Below are positions 41,060 through 48,711 of a stretch of 64,000 nt of DNA, one piece after another (positions within the stretch are counted from its first letter, which is position 1; each line of letters opens with the position of its first letter). This DNA is from Arthrobacter echini (GTDB taxonomy: Bacteria; Actinomycetota; Actinomycetes; Actinomycetales; Micrococcaceae), in NCBI RefSeq assembly GCF_004803505.1, contig NZ_SSWH01000005.1, forward strand, positions 62,001-126,000, in the 5' to 3' direction. Below the pieces are notes generated by a model. The model saw only the letters and a list, made by a program, of their open reading frames with translations. It had not been told where the DNA came from and made no database searches. A program made the translations under genes and the position numbers.

Positions 41060-41725
41060 ATGCTTCCCGAGAACATCAATCAGGTAAAAGCCGAGCCGAG
41101 CAAGCAGCTCCTGACGCCTGACAACTCCGTATTCCTGTTCATCGACCAAGAGCCCCAGATGTACTTCGGTCTGGGCAGCCACGACCCGGCTGCGGTTCTC
41201 AATGCCATCGTGGGTCTGGCGAAGGCTGCGAAGGTCTGGGATGTCCCCACCGTCTACACCACGGTGGCCGCCGATTCCTTCACCGGCTATCTTCCGTACC
41301 AGCAGCAGGAGGTCTTCCCCGACAAGACGCCGATCGACCGCAGCACGCTGAACGCGTGGGAGGACGAGCGCATCGTCGATGCGATCAAGCAGTCGGGCCG
41401 CACGAAGCTCGTGGTCTCCGGCATGTGGACCGAGGTCTGCCTGCTCCTGCCGGTGCTCTCGGCGCTGGAACAGGGCTACGAGGTCTATGTCGTCACTGAT
41501 GCTTCCGGTGGTCAGACTGTCGAGGCCCACGAGAGTGCGATGGTCCGCATGACCCAGGCCGGTGCCATACCGGTGACCTGGATGCAGGTAATGCTCGAGT
41601 TGCAGCGTGACTGGGCCCGCACTGAGACCTACGACGAGGTCATGCAGATCATCAAGGATCACGGCGGCGCCTACGGCATGGGTGTCCAGTACGCGCAGAA
41701 GCTCCCGAAGGATGCTCCTCGCTGA
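41060..41725 (+). CDS. Isochorismatase-like hydrolase (YcaC type)
   Basis: Cysteine hydrolase of 221 residues. Catalytic candidates: Asp29 in FLFIDQEP, Lys89 and Cys127 in SGMWTEVCLLL. The SGMWTEVC pattern and the ETYDEVMQIIKDHGGAYG tail fit the YcaC group of uncertain substrate. The N-terminal MLPENINQVKAEPSK fits the start at 41060, with GAAAGGAAAC 8 bases upstream. It has a putative own promoter and terminator. Confidence 0.88.
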   Translation: MLPENINQVKAEPSKQLLTPDNSVFLFIDQEPQMYFGLGSHDPAAVLNAIVGLAKAAKVWDVPTVYTTVAADSFTGYLPYQQQEVFPDKTPIDRSTLNAWEDERIVDAIKQSGRTKLVVSGMWTEVCLLLPVLSALEQGYEVYVVTDASGGQTVEAHESAMVRMTQAGAIPVTWMQVMLELQRDWARTETYDEVMQIIKDHGGAYGMGVQYAQKLPKDAPR

Positions 41726-41772
41726 TCTCGAACCCATGAACGACGTCGGCTGATTCCGGCGTGAATGCATCT

Positions 41773-41811
41773 CTTCGGGGACGAACCCACAACGCGGGAT
41801 CGTCCCCGAAG
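41773..41811 (+). terminator. Hairpin between isochorismatase-like and DUF1275 genes
   Basis: cttcggggacga / tcgtccccgaag, 12-bp stem, 15-base loop, 47 bases after the stop and 47 bases before the next start. Likely terminator of the upstream gene. Confidence 0.7.
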
Positions 41812-41857
41812 TGCTGTCACCGTACGTCCACGATCTCGACCGGTAGGGAAGAAACGC

Positions 41858-42532
41858 ATGAAGAAATCAGCCGGGGCGTTCGCGGCCCTGAGCCTGCTGA
41901 CCATCACCACGGGCCTGATCGATGCAGCGACCGTGCTGGGCTTCACCGTGTTCGCGGCGAACATGACGGGCAACATCGTGTTCCTCGGATTCTCGCTCGG
42001 CGGTTCGCCCGAGTACGCACTGATCCCGTCGGTGGCCGCGCTCGTCGGCTTCGTACTCGGAGCCTGGGGCGCAGGGTTCATCGTCCCGGCCAAGCTCACG
42101 CCGCGTCCGGCCTCCACCGCGCTCGGTGTGCAGGCCGTCCTGATCGGCATCGCCGCCGTCATCGCGATGCTCAGCGATGCTCCGGGTCCGACCTGGCAGG
42201 ACTGGGTGATCCTGTTGATCCTGGGGGCGGCGATGGGACTGCAGAACGTCATCTCGCTGGCGTCCCCGGTTGCGGACATGAAGACCACTGTCCTGACCCT
42301 CACGATCGCAGGAATCGCCTCCGAGCTGGCCCGCGGAACGCAGCAGAGGTGGGGGCTCCGCCTCGTGTCCATCGTGCTCCTGCTCGGTGGAGCCCTGGGC
42401 GGCACGCTGATCTTCCTCGGGCTCGGCATGGGCTGGACGCTGCTGGCAGCGGCCCTGATCACGGCCGTCGGCGGAGTGATCTTCAGGAGCATCACCACGG
42501 GCGACAAGTGGGCCGCTGACCTGACTCACTAG
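41858..42532 (+). CDS. YoaK/DUF1275 membrane protein
   Basis: 224 residues, about six helices. Family hallmarks: GLIDAATVLGFTVFAANMTGN near the N-terminus, and the WVILLILGAAMGLQNVISLAS segment. DUF1275 proteins are of unknown function, possibly transporters. The ATG at 41858 has GGGAAGAA 6 bases upstream. Terminator directly after. Confidence 0.88.
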   Translation: MKKSAGAFAALSLLTITTGLIDAATVLGFTVFAANMTGNIVFLGFSLGGSPEYALIPSVAALVGFVLGAWGAGFIVPAKLTPRPASTALGVQAVLIGIAAVIAMLSDAPGPTWQDWVILLILGAAMGLQNVISLASPVADMKTTVLTLTIAGIASELARGTQQRWGLRLVSIVLLLGGALGGTLIFLGLGMGWTLLAAALITAVGGVIFRSITTGDKWAADLTH

Positions 42533-42538
42533 GCGCGG

Positions 42539-42574
42539 CCCTGCGCCGGGATCATGCCGGATCCCGGCGCAGGG
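42539..42574. terminator. Bidirectional terminator between DUF1275 and DUF5996 genes
   Basis: ccctgcgccgggatc / gatcccggcgcaggg, 15-bp perfect stem, 6-base loop, between converging genes. Confidence 0.9.
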
Positions 42575-42617
42575 TGCGTCCGGCATCTTCGGCGACACCG
42601 TCCGGGAAGTGTCTCCG

Positions 42618-43565
42618 TCAGCGGCGGCGGTGACTCCACCGGTCAGGCTCCGCCTCGAGCTCGGCGCGGTCCCAGTGCCCACGTTCGGCGGCGGCTTCGT
42701 ACGTGGTCTGCAGGAACTCCAGGACCATCCGATCCGGGTCCGACGACGTCCGAACCGCCTCGTACGGCAGCAGGAACTGCTGGAACTCCTCGCTGAAGAA
42801 GGCGCTCGACGGGCCGACCGGGTAGTCCGCAAAACCCTCGGGTTCGGGATAGGCGTACGAATAGAACGCCCCTTCCTCGCCGCCACCGGGCCAGAAGCCG
42901 CAACTGCTCAGCTCATGGGAGTAACCCTCCTCCATCACCCAGTCAGCACAGTTCGGGGCGCCTCCCGGATGGGTCGGAGCCGTCCTGCCGGAGAACCTCG
43001 TGCATGCCATGTCGAAGCTGCCCCAGAAAAGGTGCACCGGGCTCACCTTGCCCGTGAAGGACGCCCGGAACTTCTTCATCAACCGATCCGCCTGCACCAG
43101 CTGCTGCCAGAACGCCTGGACCGCGGCCGGGTCGTAGGACGCGTGTTCGGTGTCCTCGGCGAAGGGAATGGCGATCTCGACCTCGTTCGGGGTGGGCTGG
43201 ATCCTCGTGTCGAGTTCCAGTTCGTCCAGGGCGCGGAACAGCCGCGCGTGGAAGTCGGCCACGGTCATCGGCGCCAGGGCGATGGTGCGCTGCGCGCCGT
43301 CGTTGTCCCTGACGTGCAGCTCGTGGTCCAGGAAGTCGAACTCGATGTCGAAAGTACGGTTCCCGTAGGGGATCGCCGACGTCGTGAGCCCCCTCGGCGT
43401 CACATACAGGGCCACCTGCCACCAATGATTGAGCATCGGAGCATGTGCCATCCGGATCTTCCCGACGATCTGGGTCCACAGGTGCAGCGTGTCGCGTGTC
43501 TCGGTCCAGTCCTCGACCCGCAACTCGGGCCATGCCTGCGCTTTTTGCTGCTGTTCCATCACCAT
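42618..43565 (-). CDS. DUF5996 family protein
   Basis: 315 residues, soluble. Typical features: TLHLWTQIVGKIRMAHAPMLNHWW at the start (read here in shorter parts: TLHLWTQIVGK, NHWWQVALYVTPRGL), FDIEFDFLDHEL and the C-terminal PSSAFFSEEFQQFLLPYE. The family has no known function. The ATG at 43565 has GGAG 5 bases upstream; a Met two codons later is the alternative. It is a monocistron between a terminator and a 2-oxoglutarate dioxygenase. Confidence 0.85.
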   Translation of the reverse strand: MVMEQQQKAQAWPELRVEDWTETRDTLHLWTQIVGKIRMAHAPMLNHWWQVALYVTPRGLTTSAIPYGNRTFDIEFDFLDHELHVRDNDGAQRTIALAPMTVADFHARLFRALDELELDTRIQPTPNEVEIAIPFAEDTEHASYDPAAVQAFWQQLVQADRLMKKFRASFTGKVSPVHLFWGSFDMACTRFSGRTAPTHPGGAPNCADWVMEEGYSHELSSCGFWPGGGEEGAFYSYAYPEPEGFADYPVGPSSAFFSEEFQQFLLPYEAVRTSSDPDRMVLEFLQTTYEAAAERGHWDRAELEAEPDRWSHRRR

Positions 43566-43687
43566 GTCACTCCATCCCACTTGTACCGGGCACGCACAGT
43601 GTGCGATAGCACCAAGCCAACGGGCACGAGGAACATAAGTCAAACAACGTCGGAAGGGCTCAGACGCACACGCCGCGATGAACCGGG

Positions 43688-44725
43688 TCAGTGTTCCTGG
43701 CGCTGGAGGAGCTCCGGGTGGTGGAGTTCCGTGACGTCCGGGTGCGCGCGGACGCGACCCTTGAGGACGTTGGAGCCGTAGGAGGAGAGCATCGGGTTCT
43801 CGGGGTCGTCGGAGATCCCGCGGGCCGCGGCCTTCAGCTCCTCGGTCAGGGGTACCGGGTCGATGACGGCGTCCAGTCGGGGCGAGAAGAAGAACGGGAT
43901 GGCGTAGCGGTCCACGCCGGGGGCGGGAGCCGTGACGCGGTGGATGGTGGCCGCGAGGTAGCCCTCGGTGGCCACCTCGAGCATCTCGCCCAGGTTCACG
44001 ACGAGCGCTCCGGGGATCGGGGTGACCGGCACCCAGTCGTCCGCTCCGTGCGGGAGCACCTCCAGTCCGCCCACCTCGTCCTGCAGCAGCAGCGTCACGA
44101 AGCCGTAGTCTGCATGGGCTCCCACACCCTGGGACCCTGCCTCGTCGACCACTCCGCCCACGTAGTGGACGAGCTTCGCCATCCAGGCCGGTGTCCCGGC
44201 GAACGGTTCGGCGAAATAGTCCTCCGGCAGGTACAGGGCGACGGCGATCGCGGACAATAGCTCGGCGCCCACCCGGGACATGAGGTCCGCCCAGGCCATC
44301 GCCTTGTCCTCGAGCTCCGGCAGGGCCTCGCGCGGCCACAGATTGGGACCCTGCAGGAGCCAGTACGGCTCGTCCGCCGGGTAGTCGGTCACCGGTGCGC
44401 GCTCGGGGGAGAAGTCGATCTGTTCGCGGGCATCCGGCCGGCCTCGCGTGATCTCGGTACCCAGGCCCGCGTAGCCGCGGAAGTGGGGGGAGATCCGGTT
44501 GTGGATCGTGAGACGTTCCTCGAGCGGCAGGTCGAAGAACCGGCGTGTGACGTCGAAGAGGTCGTCGACCTGGGTGGGCCCGGCGCCGTAGCCGACCACA
44601 TGGAAGAAGCCGACGGTGTGTGCGGCGGTGCGCAGGTCCTCGATGAACTCCGGGGTGAAGGAGCCGTCTGCGGAACGCGCGGTACTGAGGTCAAGGGTGG
44701 GGATCGATCCCGGGGTGTTCTGCAT
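43688..44725 (-). CDS. Isopenicillin N synthase-like 2-oxoglutarate/Fe(II) oxygenase
   Basis: 345 residues. Non-haem iron facial triad His204, Asp206 (GAHADYGFV) and His262 (ATIHRV); 2-oxoglutarate-binding region around Arg273. The N-terminal DIOX_N domain has GFFHVVGYG. The family contains many oxygenases with small-molecule substrates; no antibiotic synthetase is nearby, so the name indicates fold only. The gene is alone; AT-rich TAATGT near 44770 may be its -10. Confidence 0.88.
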   Translation of the reverse strand: MQNTPGSIPTLDLSTARSADGSFTPEFIEDLRTAAHTVGFFHVVGYGAGPTQVDDLFDVTRRFFDLPLEERLTIHNRISPHFRGYAGLGTEITRGRPDAREQIDFSPERAPVTDYPADEPYWLLQGPNLWPREALPELEDKAMAWADLMSRVGAELLSAIAVALYLPEDYFAEPFAGTPAWMAKLVHYVGGVVDEAGSQGVGAHADYGFVTLLLQDEVGGLEVLPHGADDWVPVTPIPGALVVNLGEMLEVATEGYLAATIHRVTAPAPGVDRYAIPFFFSPRLDAVIDPVPLTEELKAAARGISDDPENPMLSSYGSNVLKGRVRAHPDVTELHHPELLQRQEH

Positions 44726-44803
44726 GCGCAGGACGCTACGCCCGATCCCGGGGAGGCGACTTCTTCACATTACGTTGTGTTGCGCCGTGGACCTGTCCGG
44801 TCT

Positions 44804-44843
44804 TCCGGTCGGGATTGGACTTAGTAGCAGCCCGCCGACCGGA
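44804..44843 (-). terminator. Possible terminator of the GNAT gene at 44850
   Basis: tccggtcgg / ccgaccgga, 9-bp arms, 22-base loop, 7 bases beyond the stop of the leftward acetyltransferase gene. Confidence 0.5.
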
Positions 44844-44849
44844 GGCCGC

Positions 44850-45389
44850 TCAGATCACGCCCAACGATTGTTCGAGGATGAAGTCGTCCTCGTCCCGGTC
44901 TCCCAGCCGGAATCGCTTGGTGCCGACGATCCGGAAGCCGCTCTTCTCGTAGAAGCGGATGGCACGGTGATTCTCCTGGTTCACGCCCAACCAGACGCCG
45001 GGCGGGCCCGAGCGCGCGGCGCGTTCCAGGGTCGCGGACATCAGTGCGGCCGCCGCACCCCGGCCGTGCTGCTCGGGGTGGACGTAGAACTTGCTCAGCT
45101 CCACCACGGGGGAGAGGGACAGTGCGTCGAGAACGTCCGTGTCCGTCGGCTGGTCCAGGACCGTCATGCTCCAGCCCAGGATCCTCCCACTCTCCCGGAG
45201 GCAGAGGATCGTATGACTGGGCAGCCCGAGCAGGGTGGCGAAACGTCCGGCCGAGAGCTGCGTTGCGATGTGGCGCTCGATGTCCTCGGGACGGGAACCC
45301 GGCGGGCACGCCAGGGGAAAGGTGATCGCGGCGCACTCGGCGAGGCCCTCGACGTCGTCCGGTGTCGCCGTCGTGATCTCGATAGCCAT
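44850..45389 (-). CDS. GNAT-family N-acetyltransferase
   Basis: 179 residues, single GNAT domain. Core motif A: LSKFYVHPEQHGRGAAAALM (pyrophosphate-binding loop Gln/Arg-Gly-x-Gly/Ala), followed by GVNQENHRAIRFYEKSGF (motif B). Probably acetylates a small amine or amino acid; substrate unknown. Begins MAIEITTATPDDVEGLAE. Divergent from the hydrolase at 45581. Confidence 0.9.
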   Translation of the reverse strand: MAIEITTATPDDVEGLAECAAITFPLACPPGSRPEDIERHIATQLSAGRFATLLGLPSHTILCLRESGRILGWSMTVLDQPTDTDVLDALSLSPVVELSKFYVHPEQHGRGAAAALMSATLERAARSGPPGVWLGVNQENHRAIRFYEKSGFRIVGTKRFRLGDRDEDDFILEQSLGVI

Positions 45390-45427
45390 GTCTCCAATCT
45401 AGGACCAGTGGACCGGCATCGCGCTGC

Positions 45428-45446
45428 GGTGTCCGGGTGCGACACC
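45428..45446. promoter_or_regulatory. Inverted repeat between the divergent GNAT and hydrolase genes
   Basis: GGTGTC-cgggtgc-GACACC, next to a CACCGGTG palindrome (45443-45450). A possible shared operator; weak on its own. Confidence 0.3.
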
Positions 45447-45580
45447 GGTGGAACCGGTGCGAGACTGGAGTCCCGGACGACGCCGCGCCTGACGAGATTC
45501 GGGCGGGGGCAGCGCAGCGGTGCGCATAGCCGGCCACGGACACGAGCGAACACAGAGACAGGTCGAAGGGACCATCATCG

Positions 45581-46606
45581 ATGACGACCACACAGCAGCA
45601 GACCACGTACCGGCCGGACGTCCTGGGCGGGGACTTCGAGGCCCGGACCATACCGCTGCGCCCGGACGAGGACGGGGAGGCCGACGCGACGCTGGTCCGC
45701 CGCACCCTGCCGAACGGTTCGGGCAGGGCGGTCCTGTATGTCCACGGCTTCGTCGACTACTTCTTCCAGGAGCATCTCGCCGCTGCCTGGCTCGAGGCGG
45801 GCTTCGACTTCTACGCCCTGGACCTGCGGAAGTACGGGCGCTCGCTGCATGAGCACCAGCGGCCCAACTACATCGCGTCGCTCGGGGCGTACGACGAGGA
45901 ACTCGACGCCGCCGCGCGGATCATCCGCGACGAGGAGGGCCACGACGTGCTCGTGGTGATGGGCCATTCCACCGGGGGTCTGATCACAGCCCTCTGGGCG
46001 CACGACCGGCGCGGGCGCGGGGTCGTGGACGCCCTGGTGCTCAACAGCCCGTGGTTCGATCTCAACGCGGGTCTGTTCCAGCGCACGATCGGCACGCTCG
46101 CGGTGCACAGGCTCGGCACGCTGAAGCCGAACCTGGTGGTCGGCTCGCTGGGTTCGGCGTACGGACGCTTCCTGCACCGGGACACAGGCGGCGAGTGGGA
46201 CTACGATCTCGCGTGGAAGCCCCACGAGGGATTCCCCGTCGTCGCCGGCTGGCTGCGCGCCGTCCGTGCCGGCCACGCCCGGCTCAACCGTGGGCTCGCC
46301 ATCGGCTGTCCCGTCCTCGTGGCGAGCTCCGACGCGAGTTCGGACCCCAGCGAGGAACCCGGCCGCATCTCCTCGACCGACGTGGTGCTCGACGTCGCGC
46401 AGATCGCCCGCCGCACGCCGAAACTGGGCCGACTGGTCACCCTGGTACGCATCACCGGCGGCATCCACGATCTGACGCTCTCGCCCGAACCGGCGCGGTC
46501 GGCGTTCTTCGCCGAGCTGGCGCGCTGGCAGGAGGCGTACGTCCCCGCGGAGCCGCAGGTACGCTCACAGGCGGGCACCGATCGGGACCGGAAGGACCTG
46601 CGCTAG
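45581..46606 (+). CDS. Serine alpha/beta hydrolase (S33/monoacylglycerol-lipase-like)
   Basis: 341 residues, cytoplasmic. Oxyanion HGFVDY (55-60), nucleophile Ser130 in GHSTGG, catalytic His in GGIHDLTLS near 295. It resembles monoacylglycerol lipases/lysophospholipases of the serine aminopeptidase S33 family. AAGGGA about 10 bases before the ATG. It overlaps the converging ABC permease gene by 4 bases at its end. Confidence 0.87.
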   Translation: MTTTQQQTTYRPDVLGGDFEARTIPLRPDEDGEADATLVRRTLPNGSGRAVLYVHGFVDYFFQEHLAAAWLEAGFDFYALDLRKYGRSLHEHQRPNYIASLGAYDEELDAAARIIRDEEGHDVLVVMGHSTGGLITALWAHDRRGRGVVDALVLNSPWFDLNAGLFQRTIGTLAVHRLGTLKPNLVVGSLGSAYGRFLHRDTGGEWDYDLAWKPHEGFPVVAGWLRAVRAGHARLNRGLAIGCPVLVASSDASSDPSEEPGRISSTDVVLDVAQIARRTPKLGRLVTLVRITGGIHDLTLSPEPARSAFFAELARWQEAYVPAEPQVRSQAGTDRDRKDLR

Positions 46607-47688
46607 CTCTTCAGTGCCTCGGCCAGTTTCACCCGGGCGCCCATCCGCAGAATCGAGTTCTGGTAGATCTTCGCGCTGACGAAGATCGCGACGACGCAGG
46701 ACGCGAGCAGGATCACCAGTGAGAGGAACGGCTCCCACCACTGCGCCTCCTCGACGAAGATGCGCACGGGCATGCCCACCGGCGCCGAGAACGGTATGTA
46801 CGACATGAGGGTCATCACCGCGGGGTTGTCGTTGAAGAAGATCACCAGGAAGTACGGCGCCATGACGAGGATGGTCAGCGGCATCGTGGTGGATCCGATG
46901 TCCTCCTGCCGCGACACCGTCGCCCCGGCCGCAGCGTACAGGGCCGCGAGCAGGATGAACCCGAACAGGAAGAAGACGGCGAACCACCCGATCGGCGCGC
47001 CGATACCGCCGAGCAGCTCGCCCTGGTCCGTGACCGCGAGGCCGATCATCGCGATCGCGGCGATCCCGAGGATCTGGCCCATCGCGAGGATCGTGTTGCC
47101 GAGTACCTTCCCGGCCAGCAGTGCGCGCGTCGAGATGGCCGAGATGAGCAGTTCCACGACCCGGGTCTGCTTCTCCTCGACGACACTGGAGGCGATCGTG
47201 GACCCGAAGGTCAGCGCCGCGATGAAGAAGACCGCGCCGAAGGCGATCGCGATGAAGTAGCGGAGCTGCTCGCCGACGGTGTCCGTCGTCAGCAGCTCGG
47301 CCTCCGGGGAGACGCTCAGCAGCGACACGAGCGTGGTCGGGACGCTGTCCTCGGAAATGAGCGTGTACCCGAACGGGTCGGCGCCGCCGGGGACGAGGGC
47401 CGCGTCGACCTCACCCGAGGAGACGAGGTCGCGTGCCTCGGCGACGCTCGCCACCTCGGTCGTCTCGACGACGTCGTCGAGCTGGGCGACCACCGCGGCG
47501 GTCTCCGGCGTCACGGCGACGGGCGTGCGCGAGTCGGAGTCAGCGGCGACGCCGGCCCAGATGACGCCGATCAGGGCGAGCGCGAAGAGGATGCCGGTCG
47601 AGATGAGGAACGCCTTGCTGCGCAGCTTCGAGCCGATTTCGCGCCCGGTGACGAGCCAGACGCTCTGGATGAAGGACTGGGTGTTCAC
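46603..47688 (-). CDS. ABC-2 type transporter permease (NatB-like)
   Basis: 361 residues. One N-terminal helix, a large extracytoplasmic domain (about 45-165, DSRTPVAVTPETAAVVAQLD onward), then about five helices. This layout matches NatB and related ABC-2 exporters of Na+ or drugs. A GTG start forms a GTGA overlap with the ATPase stop, so the two subunits are coupled. Its 3' end overlaps the converging hydrolase gene by 4 bases. Confidence 0.88.
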   Translation of the reverse strand: MNTQSFIQSVWLVTGREIGSKLRSKAFLISTGILFALALIGVIWAGVAADSDSRTPVAVTPETAAVVAQLDDVVETTEVASVAEARDLVSSGEVDAALVPGGADPFGYTLISEDSVPTTLVSLLSVSPEAELLTTDTVGEQLRYFIAIAFGAVFFIAALTFGSTIASSVVEEKQTRVVELLISAISTRALLAGKVLGNTILAMGQILGIAAIAMIGLAVTDQGELLGGIGAPIGWFAVFFLFGFILLAALYAAAGATVSRQEDIGSTTMPLTILVMAPYFLVIFFNDNPAVMTLMSYIPFSAPVGMPVRIFVEEAQWWEPFLSLVILLASCVVAIFVSAKIYQNSILRMGARVKLAEALKS

Positions 47689-48569
47689 TGGATGACTTCC
47701 TTGAAGATCTGGGCGAGTGACGGGTGCCGGGGCGTGAAACTCGTGACGTCGCCGGTGCTCATCGCGCGTCGCAGCACGCGCTGCACGGTCTCGTCGCTGT
47801 CGGCGTCGAAGATCGCGTACCCGCCGTCGAGCTCGACGACCTCGACGCCCGGCTCGGTCCGCAGCCAGCCGGCGTCGCCGCCGAGGACGAGCTCGAGACG
47901 GCGCTGCGAGAACCCGGCCCGCAGTCCGTCCCGACTGCCCGCAGCGCGGATGGTGCCACCGGCGATGATCACGAGGTCGTCGCAGAGCCGTTCGACGACG
48001 TCGAGCTGGTGCGAGGAGAAGAGCACGGCCACGCCCCGGGCCGCCCGGGTCTTGAGCACGCCCGCGACGACGTCGACCGCGAGCGGATCGAGACCCGAGA
48101 ACGGTTCGTCGAGGATGAGGACCCTCGGATCGTGGACGAGTGCCGCGGCGATCTGCGCGCGCTGCTGGTTGCCGAGGGAGAGGGTCTCGACGTTGTCCCT
48201 GAGGCGTTCACCGAGTCCGAGCTCCTCGAGCAGGGCCGTGGCGCGGGTGGTGGCATCCGCCCTGGAGAAACCGTGCAGGCGGGCGAGATACACGATCTGC
48301 TCGAGCACCTGCATCTTCGGGTAGAGACCGCGCTCCTCGGGCATGTAGCCGAAACTGCGCCGGTCGCCGTCCGTGATGGGGACACCGTCCAGGGTCACCT
48401 CACCCGAGTCGCGCGAGAGCACACCGAGCATGATGCGCATCGTCGTCGTCTTGCCGGCGCCGTTGCCGCCCACGAAGCCCGTCAGACGGCCCTCGGGGAT
48501 GGCGAAGGCCACCTCGTCGAGCACGCGGTGTCCGCCGTAGCTCTTGGTGATCCCGGTCAGTTGCAGCAT
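47685..48569 (-). CDS. ABC transporter ATPase (NatA-like) with DUF4162 tail
   Basis: 294 residues. Walker A GGNGAGKT (34-41), Q-loop region MPEERGLY, signature LSLGNQQR, Walker B VLILDEP, switch His in SSHQLD, then a C-terminal DUF4162-like extension (LVLGGDAGWLRTEPGVEVVE). Energises the ABC-2 permease; likely exports ions or a toxic compound. The degenerate LSLGN signature is common in this subfamily. Confidence 0.9.
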   Translation of the reverse strand: MLQLTGITKSYGGHRVLDEVAFAIPEGRLTGFVGGNGAGKTTTMRIMLGVLSRDSGEVTLDGVPITDGDRRSFGYMPEERGLYPKMQVLEQIVYLARLHGFSRADATTRATALLEELGLGERLRDNVETLSLGNQQRAQIAAALVHDPRVLILDEPFSGLDPLAVDVVAGVLKTRAARGVAVLFSSHQLDVVERLCDDLVIIAGGTIRAAGSRDGLRAGFSQRRLELVLGGDAGWLRTEPGVEVVELDGGYAIFDADSDETVQRVLRRAMSTGDVTSFTPRHPSLAQIFKEVIQ

Positions 48570-48617
48570 GCCCCCACCTTCTGTGTCCTTCTCGTGTCGT
48601 GCGCCCTATCGGCACCA

Positions 48618-48628
48618 TGACAGTGTCA
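48618..48628. promoter_or_regulatory. TGACAGTGTCA palindrome upstream of the NatA-like gene
   Basis: Perfect 5-bp inverted repeat with 1-bp spacer, 49 bases upstream of the ATPase start, in the likely promoter. The shape suits TetR-type repressors that control exporters. No TetR gene is adjacent. Confidence 0.4.
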
Positions 48629-48711
48629 CAGCGACATCCGCACACCGCGAACCGGCGGACGCAACCTCCCCAGCATGGTGCGTCGGCCGCCCGATGACAC
48701 GCAGACACGCC

